Part shown: positions 46,114-58,303 of the stretch, in pieces
Layout of the letters: every line of letters begins with the position of its first letter
How positions within the stretch are numbered: the stretch's first letter is position 1
Assembly: GCA_020152595.1 (NCBI GenBank)
Contig: JAIGNY010000589.1
Location: 1,215,001-1,279,000 of the forward strand
Length of the DNA: 64,000 bases
From: Chiridota heheva
Lineage: Eukaryota; Echinodermata; Holothuroidea; Apodida; Chiridotidae
Direction: 5' to 3'
Made by a program: the position numbers and the translations under genes
Notes under the pieces: model-generated
The model's input: the letters and a program-made list of their open reading frames with translations, nothing else
What the model was told of the DNA's origin: nothing
Database searches by the model: none

Positions 46114-48568
46114 AATTTACTTCAAGCTATACCTTACCTTCCATGCTATAAATATGCAATCAGAATGCAATCGAGGAATGGAAGGGAATTCAGGTCGAAG
46201 CCCAATTTTTAAAAGGCTGGTCATAATACTCGCACTAGTTTTATCCTACTTAAAGGACTAGATTCCATATCCTCTTAAGGGTGAAAAACCTCTGAATAGG
46301 AATTACGATAAAATAGTAAACCACTCCTAGTTACAGTCAAACCGTACATGTCACTGCCCATTAGCAGTAACTGAGACAAACATTGCATGAACCCGAGTTA
46401 AAAACTCAGAAAACATGCCAATCGAAAGAGCGTTCGGACACAATATAAACATCATAGTAGTATCTAACATAATGCAATAAAACTCACTGCATTTTTCAAC
46501 AAGACTGAGCCGGCTAGTAAAACGTGATTGGGAATTAAATGTGTGTTAGTTAAAACGAATTGAAGAATTCTCAAACTGAGGAAAAATACATCAGCGCGCA
46601 ACTTCGTAAGAGCAAAAGTTAGCAGGGTAAAACACGAACTTTGTAAAGTAAGTCAAGCAAATATAAGGGAATAACTGCGGCATACCTTTTCCCAAACGGC
46701 TGCACAAATTATCCCGTGGAAGGGGCCATGCCTTGAACCTGAGAGCATACCCTGGCTGTTCCATGAACAGTGCCGACCACTTTAAGAGATTGCTTTTGGA
46801 CGATCCATCGGAGGAAAGTGCCTTGCGACACAGTACGATGAGATCTCCATAACAAAAAGAAGTACGTAATTGTTATGCTAAACATCGGCTGCGCACTTAT
46901 TAAAGCAACTTCAAAGATGCCAGACAGAGCACCATACCCCATTTTCTGGTAGGTCTGAAGGCATGAAAAGCGGCAGAACGAATGCCGGGCAAAAGATGAC
47001 AATGACCTTCTTTGGAGGGGAAGGTCTGCACTTAGTAGAGTCTGCAGAAAGCAAAAAACTTAAGCGTCAACTCCCCAAGTGGAAATGTGGGGGGTGGCTC
47101 GAGCAGAGCTTCCCCCATCTGCCTAAGACAACTTGTGTGACCCACAGGGACACAAGAAGCTAAAGAAGGTTTGTTTGTTTATCTCCCCAGTGATTGTGAG
47201 TCAGTGACCATCGACCCAACTGGAAAACTTCAGTGGATGGCTGCAATGGCTATCCTAGAGCCTCAGAAAAGCCTTGCTACGCCAAGGATTGGTGGTCAGA
47301 TGCTACACAGTCAAACGAGGTACTCTAAGACTGTGGTGCAATTTGTGGAGCCCGGAAAAGAGACAAAAGTTACCCTGACCAGAGGCTCGTACAGAAAGCC
47401 TGCAAAAGTTTTCAGCAGCTGAGGGATCCACAGTTGGCCATGCCAAATGGGCGCTACTGGTTGTACATCGCCTTGCTTAGTACCCTCGGTACCAACACAA
47501 AAGGCGGAAAGCGTAACTCACATAGTGAGTCCCTTTGAAAGTGAATGCGTCGACTCCGAAACCCGCGAGTCAGGAGGTAGGAAGCAGAGATTAGATAGCT
47601 TGCGATCATCTATGGACATGGACTGACCTACGTCCGGGAAGCCGAAAAAAGTCTAGATCGATCTGGTCATAGGTCCACTGAGGCGAGACGATAGATCCGT
47701 GATCATGTTCTCTTAGCCCAAGAGGTGAGCGACCTTAAGGCTGACATAGTTCGTCCTGCGCCAAAATGAGAGAAAGAATTCCAGAAACTCCTGGACTCTA
47801 TTTCTCTCTGTCTGAAAGAGAGAGACCACAACAGTGGTGTAAAGTCGGTCCGTATCTGAACTGCTTTGCTCAGCACTAGTGGCAAAATGTAAAAATGCCC
47901 GGCAGTATGCTGGGCGTGTCTGCACCACCACTAACATGGGTGGCCACCGTCTGAAGGTGTAAAGCGGAGGTACTGAGGTGTCTTGGAAGGGACTGCCGAA
48001 GGTCTAGCAGAAGGTTCCTCATGTGAAACTTGCACACGGGGACTACATCCACCAGACTGGCAAAGCGGACTATGAGCCTCAGCCAGTCTCTCGCCAGAGA
48101 TGTTCGCTGTGAGAGGAAGCACTATCACCTTCATGGCTAGTACCCTCTACTCTGGCGGCCATAAATGGCCTTGTGTAAAGTCCAGGATGGTCGAGGTCTC
48201 CGGGGTCTCATCAAGACGTGGATCCTAGTATTGTGTGGTTTATTCTAAGCTACATCTCAAGACAAGACGGCACTTAGCTGATCATCATAGTCTCAGAAAT
48301 AACTTACATCCGACAGACCTCTGCACGCGGTCCTTCCGACTCAGTAGCATCGAGTCAGGAACCTCCAGGGGGTAAGTCAGTATAAGCTAACAAAGTAGAC
48401 TACTGCCTCAGACCTCCGCGGCTCATATTGTCCAGCCGTGGGTTGTGGCATAAGCAGAAAAGTCTGAGAGACTATAATTAGTTATATATACAGTATATCG
48501 TCTCTTGGCGTCTGAAAAAATATATATATATATATATATTTATATATAAATATATCTATATATATATA
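46114..48568. other. Unresolved 2.4-kb region, possibly a degraded retroelement
   Basis: Higher GC than its surroundings and no long open frame. On the minus strand, short stretches such as GFGVDAFTFKGTHYVSYAF (about 47560-47500) and HLAWPTVDP vaguely recall the RNase H/C-terminal part of DIRS-type polymerases, but this is weak. An AT microsatellite lies at 48518-48565. Confidence 0.25.
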
Positions 48569-48749
48569 CCCCACTTAGCATAGCGGGGATATTCATGAGA
48601 GTTTTACTTACCTTCCATGCTATAAATATGCAATCTGGTCACATGACCTGATTCTAACACACTTGACCTCCATATAACCTCTACTAACCCTTACTTAATA
48701 TTCCACCAAGGCCTTAATGAGAGGGGAGGCGGGCATGCATGGAAGGTAT
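48569..48749. mobile_element. Truncated copy of the MITE at 45851
   Basis: It starts CCACTTAGCATAGCGGGGAT and matches the first 180 bp or so of that MITE (CTTACCTTCCATGCTATAAA, GAGAGGGGAGGCGGGC). It is cut where the LINE begins. Confidence 0.8.
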
Positions 48750-50305
48750 TTTAGTGGCTATGCACAAGAAGAAAATGACGGCCCTCGTCTCATTAGACCT
48801 CATCGCTGCATTCGATACTTTGAATCATAGTATTCTTTTGAACCGCCTGTCGACTCGTTTTGGGATCAAGAACAGTGCATTTCTCTGGCTAAAATCCTAC
48901 TTAGAGAACAGATCTCAACATGTCACAGTTAATGGTCTCAACTAGGAAGCATTATATTTTGGACATCAGTGTTCCACAAGGGTCCATATTAGGTCCTCTG
49001 TTGTTTACCTTGTACACTGCACCCCTTACTGACATCATAAAGCGCTATTCCATTGGATATCATTTCTATGCTGATGACACTCAACCTTACATTTCTTTTG
49101 ATAATTAAGATATTGCTGATCAAGTTAATTGTCTGGAAAACTGTTTAAGACATCAAGAAGTGGATGCTTACTATTTTTCTAAAACTCAATGATGATAAAA
49201 CCGAATTCATTTTGACTAGCAGTAAACTTCCCTGACACAACTGCCATCTTTATCGTTAAATGTTAACAGAGTAAGAGTAAAAATTTCATCGAAAGTGGAA
49301 AACCTTGGCAATATTTTTGATTCAGAAATGTCCATGCATAATTTCATTACTGCAAAATGTCTAAGTGCTATGTATAGTTTGCGTTCTATTGCTCAAATCC
49401 GTCACTTCTTAGATATTGATACAACTAAGACTCTTATACAGGCTCTTGTAATTTCTATGATTGATTACGCTAATAGTCTTTTAATTGGTGTAAATAAGTC
49501 GTTAATTCATCGTCTACAGGTTGTTTAGAATGCTGCTGCCAGATTAATCATGACAACTAGCTTAAGAGACCATATTACACCTATTCTGTTTACACTTCAC
49601 TGGTTGCCCATAGAATGCTGTGTGCATTTTAAAGTTTTAGTTTTTTGTTTTAATTGTTTACAAGGCACTGCTTTAAAGTATTTAATTGAACTCATTTAAC
49701 CATACAAACCAGTACGCTCTCTTAGACCCTCCAATAAAAATCTTCACCAAGTTCCCAAAACTATCAGTAAAACTGGCGATCGCTCTATTGAAGTTTTTGT
49801 CCCCAAGGAATGGAACACCCTCCCTTTATGTATAAGAAATGCTCCGTCACTTACTTCTTTTAAACGTGATTTAAAAATGCATTTTTTAAACAGTATTTCA
49901 GTGACTTACTTTAACTTTTTAAATATTATTTTTATTTGTAGTTTTTTCATTCCAGGTTTTACCTTTTAATGCATTTTAATTGTTTGATAACTTGTGTATT
50001 TCTCTTACTAGTGTTTTGTGTTTAAGATTGGTAGTTTTTACTGTTTTTTTATTAACTGTTTGATCTTATTCATGTATCTAAACTGAACGCTTAAAACTTA
50101 ATTATTTATTTTATTCCTATAGTCTACTGCTGATATTAGCTTTTGGGGGTAGTCTAGGCCTACTTTTAGGTGTTTAATCATTTCTATTTTGTTTCTTTTA
50201 TGTATTGATAAGTAATTAACTTTTTATTTTTTCATGCTCTTGTAAAGCACTTAGAGCTTTCTTTTAGAATAAGTGTTATATAAACATAATCTAATAATAA
50301 TAATA
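48739..50305 (+). mobile_element. Jockey/CR1-like LINE, 5'-truncated
   Basis: RT motifs run in order: SLDLIAAFDTLNHSILLNRL (palm), [15 protein letters not shown], the catalytic YADD box ([10 protein letters not shown], about 49067-49095), ENLGNIFDSEMSMHN and LVISMIDYANSLLIGVNKSL, then the C-terminal HWLPIECCVHFKV region. Frame shifts and stops at 48944, 49108 and 49528 show it is inactive. The 3' end (GCACTTAGAGC then a TAA-type repeat at 50291-50305) is typical of this group. It abuts a truncated MITE. Confidence 0.85.
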
Positions 50306-50823
50306 GGTGCATAAGCAGTAAAGCTTCCAACCAAGGCTTTAGCAGCTACAAAACAAATTCGTGGAACTGGTATTTATACCAATGCTGTACTGAAGCGTGA
50401 GCGAATGCGAAGTGCAGTCGTACATTCTTGATTTTTATTGCAGCTGAAAGTCTGAATAAGATAATACGAATATTATAAAACATCTAACGTTAGTGATGAA
50501 AAAAAAATGCACAGGCCCCTACCTACTTTCTTCTGCAGTTTTCTACAAATATCAATTGTGCCCAAAGATCGCGTTAGTTCTCCAGGTCAAAAGAACCAGC
50601 TGTTCCGAACCTACCAAATACGTAATGCCCCAAAATAAACAAGATCTGCATTTCGCTCATTCCAGATCATCATAAGTTGAAGGAAAGCGCGCCTGCGTAC
50701 TTTTAGTCTCATGCAACCAATGTAAAATGTATTTTTCAAGAAACGGGCAAGTTTGCGAGTCGACGTACAACACCTCTTACGTAAAAAAAAAGGCCGTGTG
50801 TTTAGTGTTCATTCTGTCATTGT

Positions 50824-50936
50824 TCAAATCAGTAGTAGCACGTGTCAAAACAGTAGTAGTACGTGTCAAAACAGTAGTAGTACGTGTCAAATCAGTAGTA
50901 GTACGTGTCAAAACAGTAGTAGTACGTGTCAAAATT
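50824..50936. repeat. 21-bp minisatellite, about five copies
   Basis: The unit is CAGTAGTAGTACGTGTCAAAA with minor variants. The open frames here on both strands are by-products. Confidence 0.9.
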
Positions 50937-51109
50937 GCCCTTTTGGGATTCCATAGATGACATATGACTGTGTACTGTAGCCAGGGAGTTGTTAAGAGCA
51001 TGTGGGCATAAGTGAGATGTTTATCTCACTAGAATAATCTCTGCTGTGCGGAAAAATCGCGAAATAAATGTCATAAGTCCAACCATGGAGGTAAAAATCC
51101 ATGGTCCAA

Positions 51110-51396
51110 CTTACAAAATGTGTTGCGTCTTCCGACCCCCCTCGCAGGTTAGTGGGTAAGGATTTGACCCCGAAACCCCATGGGGACCTTACAACTAGGC
51201 CCGGATAATTGTTTTCAGTTGGGATCGGGTCATATTTCATATAGAAATGACTTTAGGAGAGAAAGAAAAAAACTATTTAAAAAAAAATTCTCCTATTGAC
51301 TTAACACGTAGGAAAAATTGACGAAAAAAACATGTTCTACTTACAAAATGTGTTGCGTCTTTCGATCCCCCTTGCGGGTTAGTGGGTAGGGATTTG
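51110..51396. repeat. 57-bp direct repeats ahead of the capsid-like gene
   Basis: 51110-51166 and 51340-51396 are near-identical (CTTACAAAATGTGTTGCGTC ... GGTTAGTGGGTA.GGATTTG), 230 bp apart. The second ends 9 bp before the ATG at 51406 of the capsid-like frame, so it may belong to a viral promoter region or a terminal repeat. Confidence 0.85.
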
Positions 51397-51405
51397 GCAA
51401 TTCTC

Positions 51406-52610
51406 ATGGTTGATAAAACCAAACTAAATTATTTCAGCTTTCCACCTATACAAACAGCTATATTGGATAAGTATACAGAATTTGTAACCTTTGGGCGATC
51501 TCAAGCCATGAAGTCAAATAGAATTTGTACACCTGGTTTTACAGATTTGTTTCTAGATTTAAACAATACTCAGTTGTTACTCCAATGCAAGTTGGTTGAT
51601 AAATCAAATAGTAATACTGCTTTGGCTACTGCATTTCGGCATGTAATAATATAATGTCTTCCTTGTTTCAAGATATTAAAATCAAATTAAATAGCGTTGA
51701 AGTCAGTGATCAGTCCTTGCATTATCTTTACAAGACGTATATAGAAACTGTGTTGTCTTTCGATTTTGAAGCGCAAAAGACATTGTTGAAAGGGAGAGGG
51801 TGGGAGGTTGATAAACCAGATGATGACGGAACAGGTGTCGCAAAGTGGTATGCTAGTGATGTCTTCAAATCAGGTTGGAAGGAACGCGGTGCGAGAATGC
51901 GTAATAGTTCTTCTACGGCTAAATCCTTTGAAAAAATGTCTGGGTAGTGATATTTTTTAAATCTGATTTATTGCTGTCTAACAATATAAATGTAGACATT
52001 CGTATGAATTGTGCATCTGTTGATTTTGTTCTGTTGTACGGTGATGATATTACGAAAGGAAAGAATTTTGCTATATAAATTGAAAGAGCGACTCTTAAAG
52101 TAACTAGAGTAAAATTTAATACGACCAGACAACAACAAATTGAAAAGATTTGGGCCACCAATAACACGCGAATACCTTTAACGCGTTCTTATGTTTATAA
52201 CAAAACAAGTGCACAAGGTGTTAACACAGTTAGTGTACAACATTTTTTATAAGGTAAGATACCTAAGCGTGTGTTTATGGTTTTGGTTGGTGATGTAGCA
52301 TATGCAGGAGATAAACAAAAGGACCCATTTTATTTCCAACATCATAAATTGACCGAATTTAACTGAAAGCAGGCAATAAACTTATACCAAAAGATGAATT
52401 AGAAATACAGTTTGTTAATGATTCTAACCATCACGTAAAATTGTAGAACCTTGGGCCAAAATGATGCAGGCTATAGGAGTGTATGATAGTAATGGCAGTA
52501 TTAATATGTGTCCTGAAAGGTGGGCTAAGGGTTTAGTACTCTTTTTGGTTTTGATTTATCTCTGATTTTGGAAACATATAAAACCCGGCTTGATTTTATC
52601 AGTTTGAAGA
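51406..52610 (+). pseudogene. Major capsid-like protein, copy A (broken)
   Basis: The N-terminal part (51406-51654) starts MVDKTKLNYFSFPPIQTAIL and has TDLFLDLNNTQLLLQCKLVD. The next part, in another frame (51654-51947), has SLFQDIKIKLNSVEV and YKTYIETVLSFDFEA. Further pieces are IPLTRSYVYN (about 52165) and GKIPKRVFMVLVGDVAYAGD (about 52254), with the C-terminal FGFDLSLILE near 52540. The order and type of motifs match the double-jelly-roll capsid family of adintoviruses/Polintons, known in nematodes as F54H12.2-like (family knowledge, unverified by search). Frame changes near 51650 and 51945, plus several later stops, mark it as non-functional. A 190-bp insert follows at 52618-52837. Confidence 0.55.
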
Positions 52611-52617
52611 CGCCTTA

Positions 52618-52837
52618 CCCGACGTCGTTACGTCGTTGTGTTGACGTCATCATCATCAAATCATATAGAACTCAGGCACTGCCGACAAAGATTCTCCACT
52701 GCTTGCGATCATCCATGGCACCTGGAAGGACAACTCAAGAGGCTGGCCTACCACGACTTCTTTTCCATGTTTGGGTCCCAGAGAAGTTTGAAGACTTCAT
52801 CCTGCTCCCCGACGTCGTTACGTCGTTGTGTTGACGT
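52618..52837. repeat. 30-bp direct repeats flanking a 160-bp insert
   Basis: CCCGACGTCGTTACGTCGTT plus ten further bases occurs at 52618-52647 and 52808-52837. The DNA between (GGCACTGCCGACAAAGATTC ... TTTGGGTCCCAGAGAAG) resembles nothing nearby. It could be a small insertion or a duplication-type rearrangement just after capsid-like copy A. Confidence 0.8.
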
Positions 52838-53014
52838 AATGCGAATTTTATGAGGAGATTTTGATCGCCAATCGCCGAGAAGTTTTGTACAATCTTTTAC
52901 ATGCTTAGAAATAGTCTATAAAAGGCTGTGGAAACTTCTTCTGTTTTCATTGTTATGTATGTTATCTGTATAACCACACCATGGAACATTATCGAAGATA
53001 ATTTTGGACATGAT

Positions 53015-53560
53015 ATGCTTTCTATGTTTAAAAAGAGAAACACGGGTCCTTCCACGTATGATGTCGATTTGAGTGAACTGTCTTATTTTGATCTAGAACC
53101 AGCTATACAACAGTCAATAGAAAATGTTTATGAAGAACAGATTTATCATGTAAGTGGGGTACAGGGGTACGGTCCCTTGAAATGTACAATTCCTGCAGTT
53201 AGTGATAATCATTTCAGGGATTTGCACAATGTTCAATTGTATTTGAGGTTACAATTAGAAAATAATAAGGCAGGTATCAATACCGTTGATAGTTCTACCA
53301 ATGTTGCAATCGCTGCTGTGGAAGTCAACGATATTGTCGTTAATAATCAAATATTTAATAGTCTTTGAACGGTGTTTCGGTAACAGATAAGACGTTGTCT
53401 TATGCATACAAAGGTTATTTACAAACATCACTGTCAAATAGCGCTTCGTGAGAGCTTGCGACAGGTAAAGCTATAGGGTGGTATAGTTTTGGTAATAAAC
53501 GTATAGAGTCTACAGCAGGTATTATAAGTGCAGCGGCTTAACCTCCTACTTCCTACAGAG
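53015..53560 (+). pseudogene. Major capsid-like protein, copy B (N-terminal part)
   Basis: An ATG at 53015 opens a frame to 53368. It has LSELSYFDLEPAIQQSIENV and the later FRDLHNVQLYLRLQLENN, the same two-motif layout as the start of copy A. After a frame change near 53370, NGVSVTDKTLSYAYKGYLQT corresponds to the YKTYIET stretch of copy A. The rest fades by about 53560. Two diverged capsid-like genes in tandem suggest either a virus with two such proteins or two nested insertions. Confidence 0.45.
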
Positions 53561-53826
53561 CAAGATCGGAATGATTTCTTTGATGGGACAGATGTTATGG
53601 ACACCAATGTTTCTGTTAACAAATGGTTTCATCCTTCTATTGAAAATAGATGGAATATATTTGCTGAATATAAAAGAAAAAAAAGATTCAAAGCTTAAGA
53701 TGGGCTCAAATAAAAAACTCATAAAAATTGTCAATTGCTTCTGTACCGCGTGATGTTAAGTCTTTTAATTTGTCTGAAGATGTATTTGTATTCAATTTTA
53801 GGGATTTTATTGCATTGGTCCAATCA

Positions 53827-54125
<299 letters not shown>

Positions 54126-54387
54126 ATAATAGTAGGGGAAACGACAATAATAGTAGGCGAAACGACACTAATAAACGTTGGTTTAAAAAAGATTGCGCGA
54201 TAGTAAAATAGCCTCAGTAACTCAATGGAATGGTAGGCTTGGACTAGATATTAGAAAATGGTTCTTTAGTCCGATTGGTGAAAGGAGAGCCACAAGATCC
54301 GGTATATGTCTAAGTCATAGCGAGACAAATAAACTGCTTGCTACAAATTTGACCCTTTTATTCCTAGGAAATGTAAGTTGCGCCTAA
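54126..54387 (+). pseudogene. PC4/Sub1-like single-strand DNA-binding domain
   Basis: The frame at 54193-54387 reads ASVTQWNGRLGLDIRKWFFS followed by PIGERRATRSGICLS and ETNKLL. This matches the PC4/Sub1 fold pattern: a beta-strand pair, then DIR, an aromatic, a P.GE turn and GI.L. The frame has no ATG and lies one frame away from the upstream acidic stretch (ending KRWFKKD near 54190), so an original acidic-plus-PC4 protein was probably split by a frame change at an A-run. PC4 proteins bind single-stranded DNA and act in transcription and replication. In this context it is likely a viral replication or transcription factor (inference). Confidence 0.65.
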
Positions 54388-54617
54388 TCCTGTAAAAAAA
54401 AAAAAAGGTTTAATAAACCGAATCGGAAAAAAAATCATTGATAACGGAAATTCCCAGGGATCAAGTGGCGTTATAGAGCTTACCATGATTAGCAACAGTA
54501 GATGGCGGGGAAAGAAGGTGGCGGAAGTAATTGACTTAGGAGTCAGTGGTGGAAAAAATACGCGCCAAAAACATCTATAAATAGGATACCAAAAGTGGCA
54601 GATTATAATTTCAAGAA

Positions 54618-54758
54618 GATGGACCGCTCTGTTACAAAGAACTATGTTGGACAGTTTCTACCAGGAAGACGTCAAAGAGTTGTTAAGCGTAGATGGTCGC
54701 CGTACCCACAACAATTTCAAAAGACAGCATTGAAGCCAGCACAAAAGACAAATTTTTA
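54618..54758 (+). CDS. Small basic protein, 46 aa
   Basis: ATG to TAA, 46 codons, starting MDRSVTKNYVGQFLPGRRQR and continuing with VVKRRWSPYPQQFQK. It is very rich in Arg and Lys. Its place beside capsid-like genes fits a core or genome-condensing minor virion protein, but no homologue is recognised. Confidence 0.4.
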
Positions 54759-54872
54759 ATTTCGGCAAATAGTATCAAGACTACCAGGACCTGCGCCGAG
54801 GTCTTCACCCAAACCTCAATTCCCTGAGCATGCATCTTTACCGCTACCTTCAGTGTCGCCTAATCAGATGTC

Positions 54873-55830
54873 ATGATCAACGACCTCATTTTGTTGTGTC
54901 TCTCTCGATGCCTGATAAATTTCTTCATTGTAAAGCGAAGAATAACCAGCATCAATTACAAACGTCTATGGTTTCAAAGCCTCATTTTTTCCCCACCACC
55001 GAAACCTGTTTCAACGCCTGTTTCTCCGCCTCTCATAAATGCATTTGATAATTATGTCGAGAAATTTGACTGTGTGATGTTAAGGTTTTGGAAGCTATGG
55101 AACAGGGCTATTCAAAACTTTTTTCTCTGTGTAAGTGTTTAATTTTTTTATAATGTTACTAACGATAACATTTCTTCTCTTTTCAGAAAAGGCGAAGAAG
55201 TGTTAGAATTAATCGACTTTTAGGAAGATTTTCATGATAATGCTATAGATTGTGTCAATACATTTTTTCTTAAGCATGTTCCTGGGCATGATGATTATTG
55301 GAGATCCTTGCACTTTTTGAATAATATGGGATGTAATTTTCCGGTGATGGATTCTATGAGTTTTAAGGAAAAGGTCCATGCCCTAGTATTACATGTTCAC
55401 TACATTAAAGAGTGGGTCACTCAATCGGTAATGATTTGGCAAGAAAATATTTTTAGACGTTTAATGTGGCTTCAACAAATTGTACCCAAATCATCTTATG
55501 ATATGTATAGCGAGACACATGCAATTTGGAAGCATTTACCAGAGGAAAGGATGCATACTATAATTTCTACATTTTGTATGATTTCTGCAGATTTGTTGAA
55601 TGAAAGGTTGCATAAGTTGTTTTGGTTTTGTCATATTGCTGAGATATTTTTACTAGACTGGAAGGTGCGGCAAAGTCTGCGCATTCTATTATTGCGCAGG
55701 AGGTGTGTGATACATATGTGACACGGGAGGGAGATGTGAAAACAAATGAAAGATGGAAGATACATATGGTGAAAGGTATCGATTGTATGTTGGAGGTAAA
55801 AACAACAACAACCGTTAGATGATAGCATTT
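54873..55830 (+). pseudogene. Unrecognised frames, one vaguely Bcl-2-like
   Basis: Frames 54873-55142 and 55308-55721 flank a compact intron-like segment (55131-55186). The second frame is helical and Trp/His-rich (HYIKEWVTQSVMIWQENIFR). Its stretch MISADLLNERLHKLFWFCHI faintly recalls the BH1 region of Bcl-2 proteins, and some adintoviruses are reported to carry Bcl-2-like genes. The similarity is too weak to name it. Confidence 0.25.
55131..55186 (+). other. Candidate 56-nt intron
   Basis: The donor GTAAGT at 55131, a perfect TACTAAC branch-point consensus at 55157-55163, a pyrimidine tract and CAG at 55184-55186 form a textbook minimal intron. Confidence 0.5.
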
Positions 55831-55839
55831 ATGAACTTA

Positions 55840-56880
55840 AAGGAGAGGGAGTTGACTAAAAGGGCTCCATATTGGGGGGCAGCGGGGGGAAATCTCTTGA
55901 AATATACAGAACCTGGCCTGGTTGAGATGAATAATTAGGCACTAAAACAAAAAGCTCGAAGGGAAATGTTAACTGCATTTGGTTATATAATCACGGCTTT
56001 TGAAAGGGCTTGTAGGACGGGATCCTCTGGCGGATGTTATAGCATATGATACGATGGAAGCACCATTGCGCTATAGGGAGGCGCCGTGGAGAATTGTTCG
56101 AATTGACCTTTGAATCATTTTTGTATTCTTACTAGAGACGTAAGCGGGTATTGGTCTGATAAGGAGCCGGGCACAGGAGGTGAATGCTGTGATCTTTATG
56201 ACGAAGCTAATGATAAGGACAATGATGAAAGGAAAGGTGATGGCTGTTTGACATATTATAAGAATGTTATAGGCGATTTGTATGAAGAAAAATTGCCTGA
56301 AGCCGCTTTCACATTTCATGTTGATGAACGATTTCCAGGTTGTTGGAGGACGACCCTTTGGGGTTAAAGGTTAAAGTGTATGGTTTCTCTTACGTGTAGG
56401 CTATGAAGCAACTAAAGACAGAATGACAAAAACATTTGGTAAAATTTGCAGAAAACATGATCGGAATAAGGAATGTATAGGCCGTTTGTACTTCGTATAA
56501 GTATCCGAGAAGACTTAAACTGGAACGAGGGACACACCCTACGTCTCCGAGCCGTAACGGCAGTTTTTAACATAAGTAGTGAATATGGAGTACATTTGTA
56601 TCATTTTTTTGTCTTCTTTCCTTGTCTTTTTTTTATGTAGAAACAGACGCCGATTTAGAAAGAGATACTAATTCGTCCGAGCTAACGTCTAAGCCCTTAT
56701 CAACACAGCGAAATTATGAGGCTTGGGAATTGTTGGACTGAAAAATCGAAATCCTTACTTAGTCTATAATGAAAATAGTTTTGAAGAAATGATTTCCACC
56801 GTAGAATTTATTTTAGGTGTAAAGAAAGCACAAGATACACAAAAATCTTTATTGCGAGAACACGTTATGGCGGTTTAATA
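55840..56880 (+). other. Unrecognised decayed coding region
   Basis: Short frames on the same strand, including 56110-56367 (YWSDKEPGTGGECCDLYDEA; KDNDERKGDG). No family is recognised. TTTTTTATGTAG at 56630-56640 looks like a splice acceptor. The right border of the viral-like element is placed here only provisionally. Confidence 0.3.
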
Positions 56881-56884
56881 TTAT

Positions 56885-58303
56885 GATTAAACACACAACA
56901 GAAACAAACACATCATTTTCTGCATTTTTACTTCTTATTTCTATTCACACAATCATTGTAAACCGGTTTATTTCATACATGCTGTTAAGACCAAATTTGG
57001 TTTGTGTACCTGAAAGCCTTTGATGATATTTTACTTTTGCGCCCTCATTTTGTTCTTTTTGATTTTGTCATTTACTTTGTGCTGTTGTCATGGTTACACT
57101 GCGTTTTGGGTTTCTGGCTGCCAAGGTAACCTTTTTCTCGTACTGCATCAGTTTATTTTCGCCCTTTGTTTTAGGCGTTTTTGCAATGGTGCTTTGACCG
57201 CTGTGTCGGTGATGTTCAGTTTATTTTGATAATGTGAGTCCTGGAGTTACTGACAGGTTGTCAGGTATGTTATTATTTTTGTTTGAAGCAGTTTTTGATA
57301 AATAAAGTTCGGCCAGGATGTTAGGTTTGTTTCACTAATTGTGTAGGTAGTAAATCCTAGACAGTTTGCATTTAGTAACTTTGCTATCATTTACGGTCAC
57401 CTGTTGCGTCTTTAAGTTCATACATGAAATAATCCTTTTCAGTGTTATTTTTACTCAGTGAGCTTCGGTTACACGTTTTGTGTACTTAGCGGGCTGCTTG
57501 GGACTGACTACCTGTATTTGTTGTTATCGTTTGGTGCTCATTTAGCGTTGTATTTACTCTAGAGCTTAGGTCTAGCCTGCCGCTTTTCAGGCTCCGTAAC
57601 TTGTTTGTTTCTGTCCTAGGTTATGGTGCTCTATTAGAATAAGTATAGCCTATTTGTTGCTCATTCCATAGAGGCGATTTATTTGGTTTTGCGTATTTGT
57701 GTTGTTGCTATGAGTCTCTGAAGGCTTAAGTTAGTATTTTAATTTATTTTATTTTATTTTACGTATGACATGTTAAGAGTTATGTTATTCATATTTTCAG
57801 CTTGTGATGTCGACTGACTGGTTGGTTTAGCCTCTTGTTTCGGCCCTTATTGGAGGTGGGATAATTGTTTCGGTGAGAATTCATTTTACATGGTTTGTTC
57901 TCCTGTTTAAGTGGGTTTATTGAACCTGCTGGGCGAGGATTTGTAGGAATATTTTTCTTTTCTTGAAGTTGTCTAACCTACTTGGGTATGACATTTTTAC
58001 TATTGTATTTGTTATCTTTGTTAAGTCTTTTAGTAAAGTTTGACATGGCTCAGGTGTACAATGGAAGGGAAAATGTTTCACCCACCTTTGTTTTGTTAGC
58101 GCCTTTGAATGTTAGTTTTTCAATGTTGTGTAATTGCTTTGTGTTTATTGTTTTGATTATCTTTCAGTCAATCGTTCTACAAGACGCATTAAACGAGCAG
58201 TATCTCAAACAGCGCCTCCGTGTTTAATTTGTAATTTAAGAATAAGGACCACCACATTCATTGACGAAACAACTACCAGTACCTAGTTGGATATTCAACC
58301 AAG
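56885..58303 (+). other. Candidate 5' LTR and leader of the BEL/Pao element
   Basis: T/G-rich, stop-rich DNA immediately upstream of gag. A TGTTAAG near 56991 could be an LTR start, but no matching 3' LTR is inside the window and no primer-binding site can be assigned with confidence. It may also include the right end of the viral-like element. Confidence 0.3.

Noticed and set aside
48518..48565. AT repeat as a replication origin or cruciform element
   Set aside because: A simple AT microsatellite; nothing else supports a function.
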